DNA of 64,000 nt from CAZXSK01 sp964642855 (GTDB lineage: Bacteria > Planctomycetota > Phycisphaerae > SM23-33): contig CAZXSK010000007.1 of the NCBI GenBank assembly GCA_964642855.1, forward strand, positions 1-64,000, written 5' to 3'. Position 1 is the first letter of the stretch. Every line of letters starts with the position of its first letter. Below the pieces are notes generated by a model, which did no database searches, was not told where the DNA came from, and saw nothing but the letters and a program-made list of their open reading frames with translations. Both the position numbers and the translations under genes were made by a program. Below are positions 50,579-58,423 of the stretch, one piece after another.

Positions 50579-53104
50579 ATGGATGACCGCCAGACAGAGG
50601 GAGAGCTTTGCCTGCCAAGTGTCCGCCGCGCGCCGCTGGTGCCGGTGGCCCTGGCGTTGATTGCGGGAATCGTGGTGGGTAGGTTCCTGCCCATCGCCCC
50701 CCTGTTCTGGGCAATCCTCGCATTGACAGGGCTCGGGACGGCAGCTGTTCTGCTGTTCCGCAGGGACCTGCACCTCCTCTCGGCTGTGTTCGTGTGCCTG
50801 TCCGTCGGATGCGTGGGGGCAATCCAGGCCGGAACTTCTCACCGGACCGTCCCCCGGGGACACGTCGCCGGCTTCGTAGGCGATCGCCCGGTGCTGTTGA
50901 CCCTCCAGGGCCAGGTCGTGACCACGCCCACCGTCAGCCAACCTGCCGACCGTGAGCATCTGGGATGGCGGGGCAACCCCACCACGTCGCTTCTGGTCCA
51001 GGCCCGTCGGGTCCATGATCGTCGAGGTTGGCACGACACGAACGGGCTGGTGAAGGTATCCATCAACGCCGAATACACGCCCCTGCGAGCGGGCCACCAT
51101 GTGGAACTCATCGGCAAGGCGGGGCGGTTCGGCCCGGCTGACAATCCGGGACAGTACGACCCTGCCTCCACTGCCCGAAGGCGCGGAGTGCTCGTCTGGC
51201 TGCAGGTCCCGTGCGGCCAGGGGGCGAAGGTTCTCGACAGCCAAGATGTCGCTCCGCTGGAACGTGCTCTCTGGAACGCACGATCCTCGGTCCGTCAGCC
51301 CCTGGTGGGTCCGTCGAGCCCGCACGAGTCGCGCATCGTAGCAGCGCTGGTCATCGGTGAAAGACATCCTGCGCTGCGGGCGACCAACCGCGTGATGATG
51401 CGCGCGGGCGTAGCCCATTTCCTGAGCATCTCAGGCCTTCACCTGGCCGTGTTCCTGGGCTTTGTGTACCTGCTGGCGAGATTGGGCAGACTTGGCCCGA
51501 GAGCAGCCGCCGGAGCGGTGCTGGGTATCCTCGTGGTCTACCTCCTGATCGCCGAACCCCGCGCGCCGCTGCTGCGGTCGGCACTGATGGCCGGGCTGAT
51601 ATGCATCGCGGCACTGCTCCACCGACGCTACGTCGCGCTCAATGCCGTCGCAATGGCTGCGATCGTACTGCTGCTGGTGCAGCCGCTGCAGCTTTTCGAG
51701 GCGGGGTTCCAATTGTCCTTCGTGATCGTCACCGGGCTGATCCTGCTCTACAAGCCGGCAGAGCAGATCCTCTTCGGGCGATTCCTGCGCCATCGTGGCC
51801 TGATGGTTTTCCGACGCGACGAACGCCTGCGTCGCTGGGCCTACTATTCTCTCGCAAACACGGCTATCGGCATGGCCACCATGGGACTGCTCGCCTATGT
51901 CTGCGCCGCGCCGCTGGTTGCGTATCATTTCGGCATCTTCAGCCCGTACGGGGCCGTGCTCTCCCTTTTGATGTTCCCCCTGGTCCTTGCCGTACTGATA
52001 CCCAGCTACCTGGCGATGGCGTTGGCCTGGCCGATGCCGAACCTCTCGGGCATGCTCTCCCGTCTTGCCGAAACGCTGGCCGGCTGGCTAGGCGGGATGA
52101 TCGACGCGTTGCGGCATCTACCCGGCTTGAGCATTCCACTGCACCCGCTCAATCTCGGCTGGCTTGTGCTGGCGTACGGCACGATCGTCGCATGGATCCT
52201 CTCACCACGCATCCGGGCCGGGCGATGTCTTGCAGCCGGGGTCACCGCATGCCTGGCCGTGGCGACGGCGTGGTCACAATGGCCCGCGTCCTGTGCCGAC
52301 GGGGCGGAGCTTCACCTTGCGGACGTCGGATCGGGTCAGTGCGCTTTGCTTCACCTGCCGGCCGGGAGTTCGCTGATGATCGATGCGGGCACGAGCAGGC
52401 CCGTGGACGTCACGCGCACGACGATCCAGCCGCTGGTCCATCACCTCCGCCTGCCAACGCCGTCGGCCTGTGTGATCTCGCATGGCAATACCGACCACTA
52501 CAACGCCCTGCCCACGCTGATCCGACAAGGCGACGTGTCGCTGGTCTATGCCAGTCCCTATCTGTCGCGAACCAACCCGGAAGACCGAAGCGAGCGCAGG
52601 CTGCTGACACTCCTCAAGGCCGAGGGGGTGGCGGTGACCACACTCGCTCGCGGTGATCACGTGCAACTCGACGAACGCACGAAGCTGGAGATCCTCTGGC
52701 CGCCCAGGCCGGGAATTCGAGACCTCACAGCCGAGGGGTTCTCGCCCAACGACCGCGCGCTGGTAGTGCGTGTTGTCTGTGACGAGTCGAGTATCCTCCT
52801 GCCCTCGGACCTGACGGAGATCGGTCAGCGTGAGTTGCTGAACTCCGGCGCGAACCTTCGTGCGGATGTTCTCGTCCTGCCTCACCACGGCAGCTGGAGG
52901 CCGACGCTTCGAGAATTCGTAGAGGCTGTCGATCCACGGGTGGTGCTGGTCAGCTCGTCGCGCGATCTGCGCATCTCGGACCCGCGTGCCAAAGAATTCC
53001 TGCGATGGCTGACGCGGAACAGGGCGTACTACTCGACAGCGAGCAACGGCTGGATTCGCACCCGGTTGACGCATTCGGGACCGGGTGTCCGCACGATGCG
53101 ATAG
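50579..53104 (+). CDS. comEC: ComEC/Rec2-family DNA uptake channel
   Basis: An 841-residue ComEC. N-terminal helices and an OB-like region (DUF4131, about 20-230), the Competence domain with helices (RAGVAHFLSISGLHLAVFLGF near 278-298, FEAGFQLSFVIVTGLILLY) and a C-terminal metallo-beta-lactamase-like domain (about 560-841; MIDAGTS, CVISHGNTDHYNALP, DVLVLPHHGSWRPTL). ComEC carries single-stranded DNA into the cytoplasm during transformation; the C-terminal domain is thought to degrade the other strand. No other competence gene is in the window. Confidence 0.94.
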   Translation: MDDRQTEGELCLPSVRRAPLVPVALALIAGIVVGRFLPIAPLFWAILALTGLGTAAVLLFRRDLHLLSAVFVCLSVGCVGAIQAGTSHRTVPRGHVAGFVGDRPVLLTLQGQVVTTPTVSQPADREHLGWRGNPTTSLLVQARRVHDRRGWHDTNGLVKVSINAEYTPLRAGHHVELIGKAGRFGPADNPGQYDPASTARRRGVLVWLQVPCGQGAKVLDSQDVAPLERALWNARSSVRQPLVGPSSPHESRIVAALVIGERHPALRATNRVMMRAGVAHFLSISGLHLAVFLGFVYLLARLGRLGPRAAAGAVLGILVVYLLIAEPRAPLLRSALMAGLICIAALLHRRYVALNAVAMAAIVLLLVQPLQLFEAGFQLSFVIVTGLILLYKPAEQILFGRFLRHRGLMVFRRDERLRRWAYYSLANTAIGMATMGLLAYVCAAPLVAYHFGIFSPYGAVLSLLMFPLVLAVLIPSYLAMALAWPMPNLSGMLSRLAETLAGWLGGMIDALRHLPGLSIPLHPLNLGWLVLAYGTIVAWILSPRIRAGRCLAAGVTACLAVATAWSQWPASCADGAELHLADVGSGQCALLHLPAGSSLMIDAGTSRPVDVTRTTIQPLVHHLRLPTPSACVISHGNTDHYNALPTLIRQGDVSLVYASPYLSRTNPEDRSERRLLTLLKAEGVAVTTLARGDHVQLDERTKLEILWPPRPGIRDLTAEGFSPNDRALVVRVVCDESSILLPSDLTEIGQRELLNSGANLRADVLVLPHHGSWRPTLREFVEAVDPRVVLVSSSRDLRISDPRAKEFLRWLTRNRAYYSTASNGWIRTRLTHSGPGVRTMR

Positions 53105-53126
53105 CCAGTTCGCGAGCAAGGCTTCC

Positions 53127-53155
53127 TTGGCGGCAACCGCGGCGACGGGTAGAAT
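53127..53155 (+). promoter_or_regulatory. sigma-70 promoter of the MBL-like gene
   Basis: TTGGCG, 17 bases, TAGAAT, 32 bases before the TTG start. Confidence 0.6.
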
Positions 53156-53187
53156 TCCCGCTACACGATTTCCGGAAGGAGTGCAAC

Positions 53188-53868
53188 TTGGCTGTCGAGT
53201 ATCGCATCATCAGCATCGGAACGCTCTCCCACAATCGCCTGTGGGGCGAAGCTGGACAGGTACGCACCGCCCACGCGACGGTCACGCTGGCAGAAGACCA
53301 GGGCCGCTTGATCCTGATCGATCCGTCGCTGCCGGGCGAGATTCTCGCCGCACGTTTCCACGAACGCACCGGGAAGCAACTGAGTGCCGTTACCGACGTG
53401 TTCTGCACGACGCTTCGCCCCGTACACCGTCGTGGCCTGCCTGCCCTGGAAGGCGCTCGCTGGTGGTGCGCGGAGGACGAACTGGAAACGTATCGCTCTC
53501 ACCTTGTGGACATGCTGGACAAAGCCGAGCGTCTCTCTCCGGACGATGCCCAACAGGTGGAGGCCGACCTGCAACTGCTCGACCGCTTCGAGGCATGTCC
53601 GGAGAAGCTCACGCCCCAAGTGGGGCTGTTCCCCCTGGCCGGACCTTCCGTCGGCGGAGCGGGCCTGTTGCTCACCCCCCCAGCCAAGACCGTGGTCATC
53701 GCCGGAGATGCGGTCGTGACCGGCGAGCACCTTCGCGCGGGTCAGATCTGGCAGGGCTGCTTCAATGCCGAACAGGCGATGGAATCGTTCCGCGACGTGC
53801 TGGAAATTGCCGACGTGATCATCCCGGGGCACGACAATGTGGTCTTTTCGCCACAGCGCTGGCTTTGA
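53188..53868 (+). CDS. MBL-fold-like protein lacking the canonical metal motif
   Basis: A 226-residue protein with the beginning and end of a metallo-beta-lactamase fold: a strand ILIDPSLPGEILAARF (about 50-65), VVIAGDAVVTGEHL (about 170) and IADVIIPGHDNVVF (about 205-218). The HxHxDH loop is absent; at that place the protein reads VFCTTLRPVHRRG. It keeps an Asp and the C-terminal His, so it may bind one metal or none. The start is a TTG with GGAAGGAG 6 bases upstream; no in-frame ATG gives the N-terminal strand. Function unknown; it lies between comEC and the CNNM pair. Confidence 0.72.
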   Translation: MAVEYRIISIGTLSHNRLWGEAGQVRTAHATVTLAEDQGRLILIDPSLPGEILAARFHERTGKQLSAVTDVFCTTLRPVHRRGLPALEGARWWCAEDELETYRSHLVDMLDKAERLSPDDAQQVEADLQLLDRFEACPEKLTPQVGLFPLAGPSVGGAGLLLTPPAKTVVIAGDAVVTGEHLRAGQIWQGCFNAEQAMESFRDVLEIADVIIPGHDNVVFSPQRWL

Positions 53869-53883
53869 GCGAGTCAGGAGATG

Positions 53884-53889
53884 TATAAT
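53884..53889 (+). promoter_or_regulatory. -10 element upstream of the CNNM pair
   Basis: TATAAT just after the MBL-like stop and 12 bases before a 41-codon frame that leads into the transporter gene. Confidence 0.5.
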
Positions 53890-53901
53890 CCGCCGCGTCG
53901 C

Positions 53902-54027
53902 ATGAATGATTCGGCATCGACAGAGAGTGTTCCCCATCCCGAGGCCTGCGAGGACGATCCGTCCGAGCAACCTCCCCCCATGCCCCGATCCCTGCGCCTA
54001 TGTCCCGTTCGTGAGGCCGTCTCATGA
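53902..54027 (+). CDS. possible 41-residue ORF coupled to the transporter gene
   Basis: ATG at 53902 lies 12 bases after the -10 box and its TGA overlaps the next ATG (ATGA). The peptide MNDSASTESVPHPEACEDD... is acidic, then Pro-rich and basic, with no family match and no good ribosome site. It may be a leader that couples translation of the transporter gene, or chance. Confidence 0.3.
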   Translation: MNDSASTESVPHPEACEDDPSEQPPPMPRSLRLCPVREAVS

Positions 54028-55322
54028 ACTGGGGGAGCTTCCTGCTGGACCACTTCTGGGGACTGATCGGCCTGGGCGTGCTGCTTGCCTTCTCCGGCTT
54101 TTTCAGTGGCACGGAGACGGCTTTGTTCAACCTCACGGGGGGACAGCTACATCGGCTGAGACGCTCGGAGCACTCGCTCCAGCGACTCGTTTCCTCGTTG
54201 ATGGACCGACCTCGTCATACACTCAACACGCTGCTGCTGGGCAACATGCTCGTCAACGTCGCCTATGCCGGAGACTCAGCCGTGCTCGTACTCGACCTGA
54301 CCCACACCCCGGGCGTTCCAGCGTGGCAGGTGGGCGTCGCATCGTTGATCCCGCTTCTGGGATTGATCCTCCTGGGCGAGGTGACACCCAAGATGATCGC
54401 CTATCGTTTGGGCGAACGGTGGGCGGTTGTCGCGGTCGGGCCGGCTGCGCTGGCTGGCAGAATCCTCGCACCGGTTCTGCTGGTACTCGACAAGGGACTG
54501 GTATCGCCTCTGACGAAAATCCTCGCGCCGCGAGTCTCGGCGATGCGCGACATCACGGCCGATGAACTCGCCGCACTGCTGGAGGTCTCCTCTCAGCGCG
54601 GCCAACTGGATCGCGATGCCGGAGCCATGCTCCAAGGCATCGTGGAACTGACACACCTTCGCGTCAGCGAGATCATGGTGCCTCGCGTCGACATGGTCGC
54701 CTTCGACGTATCGCAGGACCCGGCCGGACTCAGAGAACTGTTCCGCCGCACGGGCCTGCGAAAGATTCCCGTCTATGAAGACGACCTGGACAACATCCTC
54801 GGCGTGATCCATGCCAAGAGGCTGTGGCTTCATCCGGACCGGACACTTCGCGACCTGACGACCGAGGTGTTCTTCGTTCCGGAGATGGCGGACCTGGAGA
54901 AAACCTTGCTGCAGTTCCGTATCCGCCGGCGGCAGCTTGCCATCGTGGTAGATGAGTTCGGCGGAACGGCCGGGCTGGTCACGCTGGAGGACATCCTCGA
55001 GGAGATCGTCGGCGACCTGCCCGATACCGAAGGCCAGCAGGAGGGACAGGTGGTTCGGGCACTGGGAGAGAACCGCTATCTGCTCGACGGTTCGCTGGCA
55101 ATCCACGACTGGGTCGATGCGTTCAAAATGGACCTGAACATCGAACGGTACAACACGATTGGCGGCTTCGTTACGTCGTTACTCGGCCGGCTGCCGCAGG
55201 TGGGGGACGTTACCCGGTACCGGAACCTGAAGTTCACGGTCGACAGCGTGCGAGGCCGACGCGTGGAAACGCTGCTTCTGGAACTCCAATCGCCATCGCC
55301 CGGAGGGGAGAAGAGCGGATGA
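54024..55322 (+). CDS. CNNM/CorC-type transporter with DUF21, CBS and CorC domains
   Basis: A 432-residue membrane protein. DUF21 transmembrane domain (about 5-180, FSGFFSGTETALFNLT and LGEVTPKMIAYRLG), a CBS pair (MVPRVDMVAFD ... IPVYEDDLDNILGVIHAK, about 205-335) with VDEFGGTAGLVTLEDILEEIVGD, and a C-terminal CorC/HlyC domain (about 350-430, YLLDGSLAIHDWVDAF). CNNM-type proteins are linked to Mg2+/Na+ transport; the old name hemolysin is not supported. Its stop overlaps the second paralog start (ATGA). Confidence 0.92.
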   Translation: MNWGSFLLDHFWGLIGLGVLLAFSGFFSGTETALFNLTGGQLHRLRRSEHSLQRLVSSLMDRPRHTLNTLLLGNMLVNVAYAGDSAVLVLDLTHTPGVPAWQVGVASLIPLLGLILLGEVTPKMIAYRLGERWAVVAVGPAALAGRILAPVLLVLDKGLVSPLTKILAPRVSAMRDITADELAALLEVSSQRGQLDRDAGAMLQGIVELTHLRVSEIMVPRVDMVAFDVSQDPAGLRELFRRTGLRKIPVYEDDLDNILGVIHAKRLWLHPDRTLRDLTTEVFFVPEMADLEKTLLQFRIRRRQLAIVVDEFGGTAGLVTLEDILEEIVGDLPDTEGQQEGQVVRALGENRYLLDGSLAIHDWVDAFKMDLNIERYNTIGGFVTSLLGRLPQVGDVTRYRNLKFTVDSVRGRRVETLLLELQSPSPGGEKSG

Positions 55323-56317
55323 TCGCGGAACTCTCTCCCATGGTCGGTTGGCTGGTCTGGCCTCTCGTCATGGTCTGCGCCGCCCTGCTGGATTCGATCT
55401 ACTGCGGCATGGAAACGGGGATCTACACGCTCAACAAGATTCGTCTCGATCTTCACGCCGAGGCGGGACACCGCTCCGCCCGGTTCCTGCGGAGCATGCT
55501 CCGCAAGCCCAACAACCTCCTTGCCGTGCTGCTGATCGGGACCAACATCTGCCGCTACGCAGCCACCTTCGCGATCACGTCGATGTTCGCGATGGGCGGC
55601 GCGGGAGAAATGTCGGAGATCTATACGATCATCGTGGCGACGCCAGTGCTTTTCGTGATAGGCGACGCAGTTCCCAAGGGCGTGTTCCAGCGTCTTGGCG
55701 ACCGGGTGGTCTATGCGTTCACCTGGCTGATCCGCGTGTCGAATATCGTGTTCCGTGTCACCTTGCTTTCGCCGCTGGTAACGGCAATCTCGTCGGTTCT
55801 CATGAAGATCACCGGAGCAGCGAAGACCGACGCACCGCTTGCCCACGACGGCGTAACCGGGGCCGTCATCGAAGGCCAGGCCAGCGGAGTCCTGACGCAC
55901 TTCCAGTCCGTGATGGCAGACCGCGTCATGCGAATGCGGGACGTCAGGCTGCGGGACGTAATGATCCCGATGCAGGAAGTCGTGCGTGCACCCGCTTCGC
56001 TGGGCAGGAACGACCTGGCCAGGCTCTACGGTCAGCACGACGTCTCCCGCATCCCCCTGCTGAACGAAAGCGCGCAGGTCGTGGGCATTCTGGACGTCTA
56101 CGACGTGCTGGCCACCAACGACGACCGCCAGCCTTTCGAGAAGATGACGCCTCCCTGCGTGCTGGACTGGAAGACCCATGTAGCCGATGCGCTGTACCGG
56201 ATGCGGACCGGCAAGGCGGTGATGTCGATCGTGACAGATGGCCGGGGCAGACACGTGGGAATCATCACCATCAAGGACCTTGTCGAGGAAATCGTCGGCG
56301 AACTCCAGGCCTGGTAA
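55319..56317 (+). CDS. CNNM-type transporter paralog without the CorC domain
   Basis: A 332-residue paralog of the previous gene: DUF21 membrane domain (about 10-190, SIYCGMETGIYTLNKIRL, IGDAVPKGVFQRLGD) and CBS domains (RDVMIPMQEVVRAP, IPLLNESAQVVGILDVYDV, GIITIKDLVEEIVGEL) but no C-terminal CorC/HlyC domain. The tandem, overlapping arrangement suggests the two form one complex, probably a heterodimer. Confidence 0.9.
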   Translation: MIAELSPMVGWLVWPLVMVCAALLDSIYCGMETGIYTLNKIRLDLHAEAGHRSARFLRSMLRKPNNLLAVLLIGTNICRYAATFAITSMFAMGGAGEMSEIYTIIVATPVLFVIGDAVPKGVFQRLGDRVVYAFTWLIRVSNIVFRVTLLSPLVTAISSVLMKITGAAKTDAPLAHDGVTGAVIEGQASGVLTHFQSVMADRVMRMRDVRLRDVMIPMQEVVRAPASLGRNDLARLYGQHDVSRIPLLNESAQVVGILDVYDVLATNDDRQPFEKMTPPCVLDWKTHVADALYRMRTGKAVMSIVTDGRGRHVGIITIKDLVEEIVGELQAW

Positions 56318-56339
56318 CCGTTCCCAGCCGATCCCACCG

Positions 56340-57782
56340 CTACTCGCGTTGGTCGCAGGTCTCGCGGACGTAGTCCACCATCTTCACGCAGAGTGCGTTC
56401 TCCAACTGATCCACCGCTCCGCCCTTACGCGAAGGGATGCCGTTGACGAGAATCGAGAACGCCACGGCCGGCTTCCCGTCGGCATCCAGAATGTACCCGC
56501 TCAGCGCCGAGACTCCCGCAAGTGTACCCGTCTTCGCCACAACCCGCCCCTTGTAAGGTGCGCGAGTCAGGCGACGCCTGAGCGAGCCATCGATCCCGCA
56601 GACGGGCAGGCTCGCCTGGAACATTCTGGCATCGTCGCCGGCTGCCAGTTGACGCAATACCGAGACGATCGCTTGGGGAGTCACGAGGTTCCTGCGGGAG
56701 TACCCGCTGCCGTCGGCCACCCGAACGTCGTTGGCGTCCAGGCCGTACGTCTTGTTGAGGACTTCCTCGGACCCGCGAGCTGAGCCCTTCCAGGTGAAGT
56801 CGCCTGACCGCAGGAACAGGCACTCTGCTGCCAGATTCAGGCTCCGCTTGTTGGCCCGTCGGATCACGTCGCCGATCGGGGTGGACTTGCCCGAAATGAG
56901 GTCGGCGTCCTTTGTATTCACATCGTCGGGCCTGACGGCCTGAACGTCGCCGCGGATCTCGATGCCGGCTTTCTCCAGCCGCCCTGCAAGTACACGTCCT
57001 GCCAGAAGGTCGGGACGATCCACAGCGACGGGATAGGGGTGAGTCTTGCCGGGCTTGACCCGCCCGCGGAGCGTAATGACGGAGTCGTCGCTGTGGAGAC
57101 TTGCCCACCAGGCGGTCCGTTTGCCCGACCTGGTCTTGTCGATCACGCGAATCGCAGGCGCCTCGGGAATGACCACAGGTCGAACGCCGGAACGGGTCTT
57201 CTCGAAGCCGACCTCGATGCAGTTGTCATTGAAATTCAGCGCCGATACGGGAGCCGAATACCACCTTCGGAACTGCTTCTTCGGCCAGTCGGGGTGGCGC
57301 ATCTTGTTGGGGTCCGGGACCGAAAGCACCTTCAGCCGAAACGTGGAACCACGACCCGTTTTCGCAACAGCCTTGGTTGCCCACCGATCGAACTCGGCGT
57401 AGATGGTCTCTTTCTCTTCTGCGGCAACGACCGGGTCTCCAAGGGTCGGATCACCATCCCCAGCCAGCAGCAGTTCGTCGCCACATAGATACAGAGCCGT
57501 CGCGAAACGGAAGGATCCGCCAAGTTTCGTCAGTGCCACAGCCGAGGTCAGGATCTTCTGGTTGCTGGCAGGAATGCGACGGATCGACTGGTTAACGGCC
57601 ATCAGTTCCCCGCCTGAGTCAAGCTCCATGGCGTAGACTCCAAGCCCCTCGGAGAAGCTACCCGCGTGCAGCGAGACCAGTGCCAGCGCCTGGTTCTGGA
57701 GCCTGGGCGGATCTGCCCCTGCAGTCGCCGGGAAAGCAACCAGCAGTGAGATCAGCAGCCAATTTCGCTTTCGATTGATCAT
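56340..57782 (-). CDS. dacB: D-alanyl-D-alanine carboxypeptidase/endopeptidase, PBP4 type
   Basis: A 480-residue peptidase S13 enzyme with signal peptide (to about residue 23), acting in the periplasm on peptidoglycan. Active-site motifs are SxxK in RRIPASNQKILTSAVAL (Ser near residue 72), SxN in RRANKRSLNLAAECLFL (about 316) and KTG in RVVAKTGTLAGVSALSGY. Presence of PBP4 argues that this planctomycete-like cell makes peptidoglycan. It converges with the CNNM pair and is divergent from the PilZ gene. The symbol dacB is by family similarity. Confidence 0.92.
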   Translation of the reverse strand: MINRKRNWLLISLLVAFPATAGADPPRLQNQALALVSLHAGSFSEGLGVYAMELDSGGELMAVNQSIRRIPASNQKILTSAVALTKLGGSFRFATALYLCGDELLLAGDGDPTLGDPVVAAEEKETIYAEFDRWATKAVAKTGRGSTFRLKVLSVPDPNKMRHPDWPKKQFRRWYSAPVSALNFNDNCIEVGFEKTRSGVRPVVIPEAPAIRVIDKTRSGKRTAWWASLHSDDSVITLRGRVKPGKTHPYPVAVDRPDLLAGRVLAGRLEKAGIEIRGDVQAVRPDDVNTKDADLISGKSTPIGDVIRRANKRSLNLAAECLFLRSGDFTWKGSARGSEEVLNKTYGLDANDVRVADGSGYSRRNLVTPQAIVSVLRQLAAGDDARMFQASLPVCGIDGSLRRRLTRAPYKGRVVAKTGTLAGVSALSGYILDADGKPAVAFSILVNGIPSRKGGAVDQLENALCVKMVDYVRETCDQRE

Positions 57783-57850
57783 GAGAGCATCCCTGCAGAA
57801 CGCGTCGCTTGTTCACGAAGGAGGCGCGACGGCGTCAATCTCCCATAAGC

Positions 57851-57871
57851 GCAATATTATCAATAATTTGC
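57851..57871. promoter_or_regulatory. AT-rich inverted repeat, candidate operator
   Basis: GCAATATTATCAATAATTTGC: near-palindrome with core ATTAT-CA-ATAAT and outer GCAA/TTGC arms, lying in an AT-rich island between the divergent PBP4 and PilZ genes, in an otherwise GC-rich window. Confidence 0.4.
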
Positions 57872-57894
57872 ATATGATTCAGAGATATTGATCC

Positions 57895-57923
57895 TTGTGG
57901 ATTATTCCGCGCATCCATACAAT
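57895..57923 (+). promoter_or_regulatory. sigma-70 promoter of the PilZ gene
   Basis: TTGTGG, 17 bases, TACAAT, 54 bases before the ATG at 57978. Confidence 0.6.
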
Positions 57924-57977
57924 GTTGCCGTTGCGTCTTCCGATATCTCAGGAGAACGGGCTTCAACGGAGTCAGCC

Positions 57978-58298
57978 ATGAACGCAACACCATCGTCAGA
58001 ACGCCGGACGCACAAGCGGTTTCCGCTGGCGACCAGTGTACAGTTTTTCCATGACCCCTCGCAACGGGACTTCCCCGGACGCAGTGTTGATGTCTCCGAC
58101 GGCGGAATGCTGATGTATGTTCCGGCTACGGTTCCGGTCCACATCGGCCAGTGCATCCGTATGGACCTCGCGGCAGTCCCGCGGAACACCTACTCCGGGC
58201 CCACCGACAGCAAGGTTCAGGCAAAGGTCGTTCGGGTTGACCGCAACGCCCTGCTCTCGACCGGCCACATCGCCGTCGGCGTGCAGTTCCAAGCCTGA
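57978..58298 (+). CDS. PilZ domain protein
   Basis: A 106-residue single PilZ domain: the c-di-GMP motif RRTHKR (RxxxR type) at about 9-14 and DVSDGGM (D/NxSxxG) at about 38-44. ATG 57978 has CGGAG upstream; translation from an ATG farther upstream would add a non-conserved segment. It probably responds to cyclic di-GMP and acts on an unknown partner. It sits alone between PBP4 and uvrC. Confidence 0.88.
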   Translation: MNATPSSERRTHKRFPLATSVQFFHDPSQRDFPGRSVDVSDGGMLMYVPATVPVHIGQCIRMDLAAVPRNTYSGPTDSKVQAKVVRVDRNALLSTGHIAVGVQFQA

Positions 58299-58408
58299 TA
58301 GCCCGTCAAAGCTCTCCCAACCGATGGGTGGCGCACGGTACGGGCCGATTCGCGCTTCCTCTGCCTTGCCAAATCCGATGACAACCGCGCCGGATCCCCC
58401 GCCCGGCC

Positions 58409-58417
58409 TGCTATAAT
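58409..58417 (+). promoter_or_regulatory. extended -10 promoter of uvrC, leaderless type
   Basis: TGCTATAAT (extended -10) only 6 bases before the uvrC ATG at 58424, so the transcript would start at or very near the start codon. No -35 is seen. Confidence 0.6.
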
Positions 58418-58423
58418 GCGTCC

